From Clonostachys chloroleuca (taxonomy: Eukaryota; Ascomycota; Sordariomycetes; Hypocreales; Bionectriaceae), in assembly GCA_037952775.1 (NCBI GenBank), contig JBANAY010000003.1, positions 11,408,001 through 11,472,000 on the forward strand: 64,000 nucleotides of DNA, written 5' to 3'. The position numbers were made by a program, and so were the translations under genes. Shown one piece after another: positions 24,988-35,777 of the stretch (positions within the stretch are counted from its first letter, which is position 1; every line of letters starts with the position of its first letter). The notes beneath the pieces were generated by a model. The model worked only from the letters and a program-made list of their open reading frames with translations. It was not told where the DNA came from and searched no databases.

Positions 24988-25290
24988 TTAGAGGGACTTC
25001 TCGGAAGCGTTGCTGTCAACGGAGTCCATGGTGTTGGTACGGGCAGCCTTCTTGCGCTCACTGAGACGAAATAATTAGCACAAGAAAAACATTTCTAGTT
25101 CTGGGACTGAGAGGACAACATACTAGTGGTGGCGGTCCTGGATGATGCACTTGTAGGAAGCACCTCCGGTCTTGATGCGGAACTCGATTCCCTTGTTCTC
25201 GCCGAGGCCGCTGGAGGGAGCACCAGTGCTGGTGGCAGCAGCAGCGGCGGAGGAAGCAGAAGAAGTGCTGGCGGCAGATGATCCGGTCAT
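24988..25290 (-). CDS. 79-residue basic protein, function unknown
   Basis: Two exons, 25290-25124 and 25060-24988, give 79 residues. The 63-base intron has GTATGT and TCTCAG borders. The N-terminus is a low-complexity Ser/Ala/Thr stretch (about residues 1-30). The rest is compact: GIEFRIKTGGASYKCIIQD, then RHHYERKKAARTNTMDSV and a Ser-rich end. That second half looks constrained and gives a continuous product only when spliced, so I regard the gene as real. No family is recognised; the basic helix could bind nucleic acid or a protein partner. Exon 1 ends in TA and the intron starts with G, so an unspliced transcript meets a TAG at the junction and yields a 55-residue form. Confidence 0.7.
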
Positions 25291-28200
25291 TTTGACAGAT
25301 TGAAGAGTGTGTGTGCGAGAGACTGGTGGCTATGGTTTGTTGAGGAGTTTTGTAGTGTGCAACGAGCAAGACTGTAGAGTATGGAGATGGGATGGACGAG
25401 GGAGAGATGGCCAGGAGGAAGGGGAGAGAGGACGAGGTTAATATAGGGAGGTCAGAGCTGGATGATGCGAGGCAGGAGGGCAAATCGACTACTACGAGGT
25501 ATTACATTACGCCCGGCCAAAGATAGCATGCGGGTGGCACCTGGGACGGATACATCGGTAGGTACCTTGTTTCTGCCACACCTCACGTTAGTTTCCTCTT
25601 ACATGAAATAATCGCTCGCGCTTCTCTGAACTCCGTCCGTCGTGTCTCAGGGCCGGGAAGGAGAGAAACAGTAGCTTATCCAGAGCGCAACCAATATGGA
25701 GAAGGCGGCCGTCTCCCCACATGGGCACCAGCCAACCACCTGCACCACTCCAGCCGTGAGCCATTTTCCTGCTCGCCCCTCCAACGCCCTCCCCCAACTA
25801 ATCCAAGACAATAATAGGTACCTACAGTGCGGTAAGTGGCACGAAGTGGCCCTCCTCCTATTTCTGGGGCTCTTGTTTTCGGCCTGTTGGATCAACAAAA
25901 TTACAAAGGGGTGTGGATGTTCTCTGCCTTCGCCCAGACCGAGACAGCCAGCGTGCCACGCCACGATTCCGGGCTTGCTCCGTCTCAACTGATGCAATAG
26001 CGAATAAAATCCGGATCTATGGGTTCGCCTAGACAATGATAGGTATACAGTGATGTCTGCCTTGTGCCTTGCTTGGCCTTGGAGAATTGGAGACTCAAGC
26101 CGGGTCCGGGACCGGACTTGTGGGGGTGGGAGGCAAGCCTTGTGGCATTTCGCTCACAAGTCACCCTCCAAGGACGGCAAGAGAGTGCCGTTGCATTGAT
26201 GGACCCTGACGGCGCCGTCCGTTGGGGAGCGAGAAATCCGAAGAGGCGAAATGGCGCCCTGGTTGCACCTCGCACTGGGTATCGGGTTTATCAGACAGTT
26301 GCACACCCCCCACGGGAATGCCGCCGGCAGCATTCATGAGTAGCTACGCGAGATAGGGTTTGCGACAGACACGCCATCGCTGATGAGTTTTCCAATGACC
26401 TGACCGAGAGGAAAGAGAAAGCTGGACGGGTGGCGGTGACCAGGGCAAGGGCCAAGCCAGATGATTGGCCAGCCGTGTGCCCTGGCTGCCCCAAAGGGCT
26501 CTGATTGACCGAGGACGAGGGAGAGTTCAAGGCCCCTGTCCTCGTCTATTCTAGAAAGGCGATAGAACGATCGAGTGCTGCCACTTTGGTGGAGGTGCAT
26601 GCGGCTGATTTGCTGGCCATATGCAACAGGCGAACAGACCACCTCATTTTTCCTGCACCAGTTATGGAAGCGAGCGACAGTCAGGCAACCACCAGCGCGA
26701 GGCGAGTGCATCTCGCTGACGGAAATTCAGCTTGCCATTGATTGATTATTGACCGCCGTTGGCCCGTCGTTGGACATTGCAGGCGGGGGTGGTGGCACGG
26801 CAGCATCATACTCGTGTCATGTCTCGCTTTCGGTGCAGGCCAGACACCGGGCCGGAGGACGCAGCTGAGCAAAACAGGACACAATCACGGTCATGCACTC
26901 GTCAAAATGCAATGCCTATCACCGTGCGTGCCTCTGGGCTAGCAATTGATTTCCTGTGGCGATTCTCGCGGTAACCGGCGATAAATTGGCCGATCAAGAG
27001 CAACCACCAACGAACTACGTCGAAGCCGCTGCCGATGTCTCCGCGGCCGATGCGCTTACACAGGAGCCTAGCAGGCCCTGTATCTCTAGAAATTAGGTAA
27101 TGAAATCCAACTGTGTGTGGGAGAGCGAGATATCTTGTGGGGATGGATATTCAATCCTAGACATTCGCACGTCCTCTGAATGGGCCCTCATGCAGTCCAA
27201 ACGTGCGCCCTGGGGGCCAGACATCATCGGATTTCGGTGATCGCAGTGGGCCGCTCATCCTTCATCCAGTCAACTTCAAGATCGTATTCTTATTCTCCTG
27301 TACCCCTAACCAATTTTCTGGGCCTGCTCCTCAACCCACACGTCATGTGAATGCAGCTCTGTACATCAGCTTCACAAGAGATATGCAGAGCAAGTCGCTG
27401 ATGATCTTCTGAAGTCTTGGGCGTGCTGGTTGCGCAATTGCCCCAGTTATTCAGAAACAAACAGTGTGTTCTGGTGTCAAAAATGATGGTGGTGCTGTGT
27501 GGATGTAATTTGTCGCGCAAATTTGGTGTCGATACCTCATCGACAAGCCAGGCTGACGTATGATAACAAGTATCAGTTACCCCGGGTATCCCCAGCCAAC
27601 CACAATGATGCAAATCGGGCCACCTACACTGGCTTCAAGGAGATAAAGCACATAAAATATTCCCGCGTGCCCGCCAAAGTATCAAGATCGGTAAATTAGG
27701 CTGTCTCGACGGAAACCTTAGGATATCTAAATTCCTAGCTCGTGGAACACGGCGAGACACTCCCCGTCAGCGCCGTCATCGCTTGTCACCACTCAATCTC
27801 GTGTATGTACGCTGAACTTTGAAGCAGATCCAGGGACTGGCGCCGTTTCACCACGCTCGCCTCGTCATGACGTCAAACTCATCATCAAAATGCCGCTCTC
27901 CGGGGTCCCTTCATCCTCGTGACGATGGTTCCTCCGCCTTACCCTTTGTGGTTGGCGGACAGCACCATTGTTCCCTCTTCCCACCCCCAAACAGGCCAAT
28001 GCTATGCAGCACGTTGATAATAATAATAAACACGCAAGATAGCGCATTGCTCATATTACCTCCCCACACTATAGTAATAGTCCGTCTCCACGATCACCAG
28101 CAGAGCCATCTCGCTCTCGCTTGCTTAGAGTAGAAGACACATTTCCGCTCACCGCTGCTTTGCCGCTTCCACCGTTTTCCTCCTACCCATTTCTCCTGTT

Positions 28201-29076
28201 CTCAGCCCTTCGCTCTCTTGTTCTCATCTATACCCATACTAGAGTGACTTTTGGTGCAAATCCGGCTTTAGAAACACGGATGGGGCACATGAGAGACAGT
28301 TACGCAGCTCGAGACCGGCAACAGTATATGCATAACAGAGCTCAGTCATGTTTCAAATCCATCCCTGTTCGTAGATTGTCGTAGAGCCCGCCCCGTTGGT
28401 ATGTGGTCTGGAGCGTTCTGCGGGGAGCTCCATGTGCCAAGGCAGGCTTGTCATCTTCTATCAAGCATAGGCTATTATGATGAGGCAGAGCTAATATAAG
28501 GTTGTTTCTCTTTTACCCGAAAAGTCTCTTCATCCGGATGGAGGTGCGGGTCTTAAACAGGGTGTAAAATGTTCACACTGGATGTCCTGCCTATGGTGTA
28601 GGTACGTTGGCTGCCTCCCAAGATCGAGAGCGTTGGTCTATTCGAGGCCTCTCATTCTGACTCGTGCTCTCCCTGCGTCTTGGCCAGCCTTCAGGTAGTA
28701 GGTTAGACCGATGCAAGACATAATTGTCCCAAGGAAGCAAGTAAACTTCATGACTTGGCCACGACTGGCATGGTCTCAGGCAATAGTCTGATAGCGGCCG
28801 ACTTTGTGTCAAGATCCCCATGAGAAGATGCAACCTTCTCGGTAGGGAACAGGTTAAGCTTACTTTTGGTGGCGGGGTGGAAGGAGGGAGCCAATTCCCT
28901 GGAATCTTAAATCCACCTATCCATGGACGTATCTCTGGGGTGTGCAACGAGAGGCAAGATGCAGACCTCTGTGGTGGTGCCAACCACTTCAAATCTGCTT
29001 CGATTGGCCCGGATTTGACGATTTAGAGGCCGAGACACACATACGCACACGGCCGGTAGGACTAGTGGCGTCCTTT
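25291..29076. other. Gene-free stretch of about 3.8 kb
   Basis: Only short ORFs in conflicting frames on both strands. A pyrimidine-rich block near 28080-28240 resembles a fungal promoter/leader on the plus strand, but no convincing coding region follows. No repeats of note, no tRNA. Confidence 0.4.
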
Positions 29077-30089
29077 CTATCGGCTATCCAGCATTCGCAT
29101 CGCCTCTTCCTCCTTGTCCGACTGCTTGGTTTCCCCGTTCTCAGCCTGGAGGCCCCTCTTCTGCATTTCTCTCTCAACCAAAGTCCTCGTCGTCATCCCC
29201 TCGCCGACCCACGGCATTTCTTCCCTTCTTGATGCCAGAATGCCCTCGACGCTCCTCATTCCAACTACCAAGAATCCGAGGTCCTCTCTGTCAACGTCAA
29301 AAACCTCCCACCACTCTGTTTCAGGCATTTTGGCACCCAGGTCCCGCGCAGCATTGTATATCGCCGCAGTGGCCAGCGCATGTGGCTGGTGCGTCAAGTA
29401 GAGCATCTGCGGCGACAGCAGAGCTGTGTTGAGATACTGTGTGACTCGATGGGATATGGTAGACTTAGGTTGCGATAGAAAGTCGAGGGTCTGCAGGTAT
29501 GTGATGGCGAGGGCGTGGGGGAGGGACACGTGGGTGTTGAAGGAAAGGCAGTAGAGGATACGCGCCTCGAGGGCGAGCAGGCGGCTCTGGAACGCGAAGT
29601 AGTCGGATTCGGTCTGGTAGTACGCCTTTGGATCCTCCTCCGGCCTTCCCTCCTGAGGGGCGCGGAAGAGTGACGACTTGGGGGAAAGAAGGTACGCGTA
29701 GACGATTGATACATCGCGAGTCGAGCGTGGCACTGGGCCAACTTTGGCGACAAGGTAAAGGGCAGCGGCGGACACGTCCTGGACACTGAGTTAGCGACCT
29801 CGAATCCTGGGGTTCTTCCCCGCCATGGTCACAGTCAATTGAAGTTGCCTGGCTTCAAACTTACACTGAATTCATGGGCCATTGGCGAATCAGTCAACCA
29901 GTAGCGGGCGAGGATGACATTTGCCTGCGCGGTGACGGATTGAGGGAGCTCCAGCAGCAGTCCCGCGGCCTGGGTTAGGCATTGCGTCGTGATGAAGACG
30001 ACTTCGCGTAGATCGGCAGGTAAAGACGAGAATGACGTGTGGTTGTACAATTGCGAAGGAGTCGCTAGTGGATTTGTGAGGTGCGCCAT
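29077..30089 (-). CDS. Cyclin-domain protein (cyclin L/K-like)
   Basis: Two exons, 30089-29865 and 29778-29077, joined in phase 0, give 308 residues. The intron is 86 bases with a GTAAGT donor, a CTAAC branch site and a TCCAG acceptor. The first cyclin fold spans about residues 25-150, with LLELPQSVTAQANVILARYW followed across the intron by MAHEFSDVSAAALYLVAKV, the pattern of transcriptional cyclins. A second, weaker fold follows (HALAITYLQTLDFL ... YNAARDLGAKMPETEWW). The C-terminus is short and charged. Such cyclins partner CDKs acting on RNA polymerase II or splicing; the subtype is a resemblance call. A frame continuing upstream of the ATG at 30089 lacks cyclin features, so MAHLTNPLATP is taken as the start. 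Confidence 0.82.
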
Positions 30090-30937
30090 AGCTGTAAGGA
30101 TGCCCAGGCAGTCAGCTGTTGAATGCTGTGCAAGTATGAAGAGGAAACAAATATTTCGGGAGCTATGATGATGTCTGAGCTTTAGCTGTGGTAAGCCCGA
30201 GTGTTGGGCCACTGCCGCCGCTGTGGGGCCGGGACTCAGCTCTGTGCCGTGCCAGTAGATAAAGGCAACACACTAAGATCACCAGCGTAGGATTTCAACA
30301 TGATCACGACACCATTGACATGGTAAATTGTGAATCTCGAAATCAGCTTCTCCTTAAAATTACTTTAATATTTTCAAATACGGCATTTCACTGTCGATCA
30401 ATGAATAGCATACTGTAATTGACATATTCGAGGCTGGGCGTATCGTTCCTGTGCTATTTTCTCTGTCACCCACTGACAATGGCATAGCAACCTTTCAAAA
30501 GTAGAACCAACAAGTAGGTGCTTCATTGATCCCTATACCACGCTGGTCTTACATGGTACTAATAGTTTTTGTTGCTTTCTGTCATAAGAGCATGGCAGCT
30601 TCAAGGGAACATCTCACTCTGATTGCACAGCTGAATATGTGATGGCGATGCAGCGTTCTAGGCATCCATTTAACCTGCCATCCCTTTATTGGGTACGCAG
30701 CTGATAGTTCATTTATGCAGTGTATGATTGCGGCCAAATCAGGGCACGGCCACTCCCAATCAGCCTCACTGGTGGGATGACGTGCAAGGATAGACGCCTT
30801 ACCGAGGGGTTGGGTTTCTAAGGCCAAGCAGCCCATCGAACCGTACTTCTGCCATTTTTGAAGTACTATGAATTTGTCTCATTCAACCTGATCCCCTTTC
30901 TTCTTGAAACCGATTCTCCAGCTGCATAGAGTACACT
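30090..30937. other. Divergent promoter region with AT-rich patch
   Basis: Lies between the cyclin (-) and the 697-residue orphan (+). An AT-rich patch at about 30350-30380 contains TACTTTAATATT (30361-30372), which recurs beyond the orphan's 3' end. No gene seen. Confidence 0.4.
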
Positions 30938-33031
30938 ATGTCGCAACAAGTTCAGACTCAGGTTGATGTTGGTTCTCTGAGCCTGAGAGGCTTTGGGCTC
31001 TTTACCGATATGCTAGCTGTTCTCTCCGCCGACAACGTCACACCAATGGCAATGATCCAGATGGAGCAACTCGGCTCTCTATTTCACGTCAACGGCCGTT
31101 TCGCAACCAAGGTTCCCGAGCTCCTCACACGGGCTTCGTCCCACCCCATCGGCCGGTTAACACTGGCGGTAGGTTGGCGTCGTGGCGACTCAGTTTCGCT
31201 TCTTGCTGAGTCTGCCGGGGGCCAGGCTATGTCATTGCTCTCACTCTGCATCACGAATATATACAACGAAGAAGCTGTCGGGCAGATTCTATCGCGCCTT
31301 AGCTCCAGACTGTTACCAAGGTCGTCTCCACACGCTGGCGTGGTCCCCTTGGCTGATGTTGCGGCCTTGGTGGCATCGAAATTGAATAGATTCGGCTTTG
31401 GGAATGTGCTTGCGGAACAGACGATGAGAGTGCATTCGGTATTCGAGAAATTGGAAACAACTATCCCGGACGGTCTTCTGGAGCTACCTAGTGTTGAATC
31501 TCTCACGGATGTCTTCGAATGCCTAAGCCATCTTCGGAGAGATGATACAGTTATTAGGATTTCTGGGTCGCCCGGAATTCTGTACCTGCTATCAATAGTC
31601 ATTTTCATGTTCCCACATGATGCGATCGTAAGTGTTGAGTCATACGTTATCCACGAAGGAGAAGCCGAGGGTAGAATCATCATCGAAATTTGTGATTCTG
31701 CCCCAGTACAAGTTCAAGTGGAGAAGAAACTCAGTCAATCAGCGCCACTCATACTGCCAATGAAGGTTTGTGAGGATGGGCGGAAGATCAAGGGAGCTTG
31801 TTCATTTGCATGGGAAGGGTGGATAGCTCGAAAGCTCCAAATTGAGTTTGCAAGAGTTGGCGCAACATGTACCCAAGAGGTATTAGTTGCTTGTTGCTCT
31901 ATGATAACTCACCTCGCTGAGGAGCTTAAGCTCTTCAAGCACACTGGAATTAGTCAAGAGGTTAAGTTCGAGACTTTGCTCGGGCTGTATCCCGCCAACA
32001 GAATTGATCGAATCTGTCGAGAGGTCTTCCTGGCACCGGCGGAGAAAAACAAGTCGGATGCAAAAACAGCCTTGGAACGCTTGAGTTCCATTGTAACCCC
32101 GATCTTAGAAGGTGTCAAGTGTCAGCCTAAAAAGCGTTGCACAAGTTGTTCTCATGGATGGAGCTCATTTACATACCATGGGGCGTGGCTCGATTGTCCA
32201 TCGACCGATCTCTGGGAAACAGTTGGAAATAGTTTGACAGCCGGGCTTTATTGCCTTCTGATCAATGCCCATGGGCTCGTCTCCGTCCCTGGAATACTTC
32301 CATCACTTGACAAGATAAGGGACATCCTGTACAGCACACAAGGCTTGAACCGGCCCAACAGTGACCGACGGAGTCCCAACATCTTAGAGGATGTCATGCG
32401 ACTAATACATCCTTCAGGATCACTTGGTCGCAGTTCAGGGGCATGCACGATATATCCAACCAATCTTGAAACCTTAAAAGTTGATCCGGATCGAAGCTTC
32501 ACCTTTGAAATCCACGATGGAGTTCTCGTTTATGAGAATCGATATCATCAATGTCTTACCAGCGATCCAGCTTCGCGGCCTCTAGCCAGGGTGTCTCCGG
32601 CAAGTGACCTCTCGCATATTATTCCTTCGAGCCATGGGGAGCATTCTTCTGTTGGATTCACCTTGCGTGAGGGCTATAAGAAACTTATCTTATCTACAAC
32701 CATCCACGGCTTGGGTCGCTCCTCGCGCATAGATCTTGAAACGGTAATTGCTGGCTCTATGTGGCTTGAACGAACTCACCATTGTGGGCATCGACTTGAC
32801 AGTCCGCTGGTTTATTCTAAAACATCCACTTTTATTGACAATTTGGTAGTAACAGATGTGATGAATCCAAAGGCACGGAGCGCGTTATCACTAGTCATGG
32901 TACGCTCGAACTCCTTAGCCCAATTTCTCTGTTGTGAGGTGGATTTTAGTTGTTTGCTCATAAAGGGAACCTGCCTAAACTGTGCTATTGAGCAAGCTGA
33001 CGGGAACTTTAATATCTTGATCATTACTTGA
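30938..33031 (+). CDS. 697-residue uncharacterised orphan protein
   Basis: Single uninterrupted exon, start MSQQVQTQVDVGSL. No catalytic domain is recognised. The first 300 residues are helical/mixed (GRFATKVPELLTRASSHPIGRLTLAVGWRR given only in part; later RISGSPGILYLLSIVIFMFP). A cysteine-rich patch lies near 395 (CQPKKRCTSCSHGW), and a further His/Cys motif near 612 (LERTHHCGHRLDSPL) could bind metal. It resembles uncharacterised fungal proteins that I recall as multi-copy in Fusarium-like genomes; that is memory, not a search. It lies between AT-rich tracts, and its codon use looks less C-ending than SEH1 next door, suggesting faster evolution or a different history. The long intact frame argues against a random ORF. 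Confidence 0.75.
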   Translation: MSQQVQTQVDVGSLSLRGFGLFTDMLAVLSADNVTPMAMIQMEQLGSLFHVNGRFATKVPELLTRASSHPIGRLTLAVGWRRGDSVSLLAESAGGQAMSLLSLCITNIYNEEAVGQILSRLSSRLLPRSSPHAGVVPLADVAALVASKLNRFGFGNVLAEQTMRVHSVFEKLETTIPDGLLELPSVESLTDVFECLSHLRRDDTVIRISGSPGILYLLSIVIFMFPHDAIVSVESYVIHEGEAEGRIIIEICDSAPVQVQVEKKLSQSAPLILPMKVCEDGRKIKGACSFAWEGWIARKLQIEFARVGATCTQEVLVACCSMITHLAEELKLFKHTGISQEVKFETLLGLYPANRIDRICREVFLAPAEKNKSDAKTALERLSSIVTPILEGVKCQPKKRCTSCSHGWSSFTYHGAWLDCPSTDLWETVGNSLTAGLYCLLINAHGLVSVPGILPSLDKIRDILYSTQGLNRPNSDRRSPNILEDVMRLIHPSGSLGRSSGACTIYPTNLETLKVDPDRSFTFEIHDGVLVYENRYHQCLTSDPASRPLARVSPASDLSHIIPSSHGEHSSVGFTLREGYKKLILSTTIHGLGRSSRIDLETVIAGSMWLERTHHCGHRLDSPLVYSKTSTFIDNLVVTDVMNPKARSALSLVMVRSNSLAQFLCCEVDFSCLLIKGTCLNCAIEQADGNFNILIIT

Positions 33032-33544
33032 TTTCTGGATTCAATCAAATCTAATATGGAGAGTATGTAGTGATAGCTATCAACACCGCTGAGCAAGATA
33101 AAATATCCAGACATCACTTCGTCATCAATACCACACTCAAGAGACCCAAACACGTATAATGGTTGTGAGCTCCGCAATGATTGTATTATTACGGATGACT
33201 TGACCTAGTAAAAAAATACTTTAATATTAAAGGAATAAGAAAGTAAAACTAATTAGTTTTTTTTTATTTTATTTTTTTATTTAATTTGCATTATTCAGAT
33301 AGGGATGTTGTGAGAGCCATCATCCACGAGGTGGTTGGAGGCTGAATCAGATTTGGGGTGCTTGGTTAGCGCACCCACTTCCAACCATTCCCATTCCCCA
33401 TCCGAGGAGCGCATCGCATGCATCCAGACCTCACCTTCCATTGTCGAGCATGGGTACTAGTTGGATGCTGAAAAGGTTCTGGCTCTTAGCAACCTCGACA
33501 TAGCCAGCTCATCATCAGCTTCAAACCCCACCGAACTTCCCGAC
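33032..33544. other. Intergenic, with strongly AT-rich tract
   Basis: The tract at about 33205-33295 is almost pure A/T with long T runs. It includes the perfect 14-base palindrome CTTTAATATTAAAG (33218-33231) and the second copy of TACTTTAATATT (33216-33227). The SEH1 leader occupies the last 150 bases or so. Confidence 0.5.
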
Positions 33545-34914
33545 ATGGCAGCTTCAGTCCCACCGTCGCCAATCGACGACCGGCCCAACTTCGACCTCAA
33601 TCTCCAACACGGCCACAAGGACCTGGTTCTGGCTGTCGCCTTCAACACCTACGGCGACCGGTGCGCAACGGGCTCCGTCGATGGCAAGATCCGTGTATTC
33701 AATCGCCACAAGGATGGCATCTGGCGACTGTGCGATAACTGGAGCGCGCATGGCGGTGAGGTCCTCGAGGTAGGTTCCATCACCCAAGGCATCCTCGCCG
33801 ACCACGGACAGCTCTGCTAACACGAGCCCCCCCCCTCGCCCAACAGCTCCAATGGCTCTCCGCCACCATCTACCCCAACATAATCGCCTCCCTCGGCATC
33901 GAAGGCTGGTTCTGCCTCTGGGCCGAGGACCCCTCCGCCGCGCCCGGCCGCCGCTTCTGCTCAGGCTCATCCCGCTCCGCCAGCTCAGGCACCGGCCGCC
34001 CCGCCTTCAGCTCGCGCTCCCCCAGGTCCCCCTACCGCTCCTTCAGCATCAAGCACAACGAGGAGAACCGCCACACGTACCTCGCCCTCCTCGCCACCGA
34101 CGGCCGCCTCACGGTGTTCGAGAACGAGCAGCCCGAGCACCTGTCCGAGTACGTCTCCATCGACGAGTTCTCCGTCTGCCCCAAGCCGAGCCGCGGCGAG
34201 GAGGTGTCCTTCAAGGTGCGCTTCGACCCGAACCCGGAGCCGTGCTACGCGGCGCTGCGCGCGGGCGTCATGACGGACTCGCTGGGCCTCGTCGTCGCGG
34301 GGATGAACACCGTCAAGGTGTACCGCTCCCGCGAGATCGTCACCACCGCCCTGGGCGTCCAGAGCAGCCAGAAGGAATTCTATCCTGCGGTTGAGATCAC
34401 CGGCCACCGGGGCTTGGTGCGAGACGTTGCCTGGGCGCCCGGAAATATCAGAGGCTACGACATGATCGCCACGGCCTGTCAGGATGGCTATGTCCGCGTA
34501 TACCGGCTGGACACGCCCGACTCCAGCTCCGATGGTTCCTGGTCTGTCTCAAACCTTCGCAAGCCTGTCACAGAGAATGGTGACAGCAACGAATCTGCAG
34601 TTGCCAAGAGCGGTCCCCTGGAAAAGCACTCTCATCACTCCTCGAGCCTCAGCGCAAGTCTGGCCAAGTCTGGGGCCAATGGAGACAGAGTATGGGCCGG
34701 GCAGCCTGGTCAGGTGAAGCACACATACAAGGAGATTTCCAGGTTGGACAACGATCGTACTCCTATTTGGCGTGTCGGCTTTGACGACGACGGCCAGATT
34801 CTAGGCACAACTGGCGATGATGGGCGTTTACTCTGCTACCGTCAGACTCCCGATGGCTCATGGGCTAAGAGCTCGGAGCTAGCCATGATGAAGACGCGGA
34901 TGGTTGCGCCCTGA
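33545..34914 (+). CDS. SEH1: SEH1, WD-repeat nucleoporin
   Basis: Two exons, 33545-33769 and 33847-34914, joined in phase 0, give 430 residues. Exon 1 starts MAASVPPSPIDD and contains HGHKDLVLAVAFNTYGDRCATGSVDG, the first blade of a beta-propeller. Later blades include HTYLALLATDGRLTVFENEQ, GHRGLVRDVAWAPG and IWRVGFDDDGQILGTTGDDG. The order and the SHGG-like AHGGEVLELQW segment match Seh1 rather than Sec13. Seh1 belongs to the Nup84/Nup107-160 nuclear-pore scaffold and to the SEA/GATOR complex that controls TORC1. A serine-rich insert (GSSRSASSGTG) and a disordered insert near 310-350 add length. Exon 2 is very GC-rich, producing long shadow ORFs. Converges on OLE1. Confidence 0.88.
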
Positions 34915-35777
34915 GAACCCCTCTTGTTAGTCCTAGCAGAGTCCCAGGCTATGGGTAGGTCTACCTACCAATTGTCGAAACTGCACTGGCCATAACCGAC
35001 CTATTCCGACCTAATCAGATGAAAATGGCTCTCATCGAGTCCTACGGGATGATGAAGAGCTATGAACCCCCCAATGAGATCTCTCTGACAGACTATGTTA
35101 AGATGAAACATTAACCCGGAACCGCAGAACCGGCCATTCGGGGGCTATTACTTTCTGCATCCAGGTTTCTGGTCTACTTTCTACGAATATACTCTATTAT
35201 GTAACCCATGGAATGTGGTTACGAGGAAATGCTGATGTGGCATTGCCACCTCACATGGTGGCTTAAAGCATACTGGGAAGAAATAAAACGGATGATATGA
35301 CATCATGGAGCTAGAGAGGTTGCTAAACCACAAGACTCCGAACAGGGAGTAGGAAAGCAAACAAACGAGATCGATTCGCAAGCTTAGCTAAACTTCAGAT
35401 CTCAGTAAACTTCATGATAGACGAGCAACAAGGAATGAAGATTATCGCGACCCAGAGAAACAGCTAAATCAAATCACCTTGCTGATGATTTTAAGACAGT
35501 TATGAGGACTTTATGGGTATCGTTCACTTATTTGCGGTCACAGAGTTCAGGTTAAGAAATGTCTGGTCATCATAACGTTGCATTATCGTTCCTAATTCAA
35601 AAAAATACTTCATCACCAGTTGAAAGAATGCGGTAATGGAATGCTAAAAATCTTCATGTCCCCTTCACCCCAGTTGCTTTATTTCTTTCGAGGCCTTCTG
35701 GAAGACCGCCAACTTTTGGAGTGGAAATTATCAACGCCATACTCTCCTTCTCGCCGTTATCTCCTTCATTGTATTGC
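34915..35777. other. Convergent 3' region of SEH1 and OLE1
   Basis: A spliced-looking structure follows SEH1: donor GTAGGT at 34955, CTAATCAG acceptor ending at 35018, then a 31-codon ORF at 35019-35114. The rest is AT-rich and probably 3' untranslated sequence of both genes. Confidence 0.45.

Noticed and set aside
33852..34394. 180-codon plus-strand ORF and 140-codon minus-strand ORF inside SEH1
   Set aside because: Arg/Pro/Leu-repetitive shadows of GC-rich exon 2 of SEH1.
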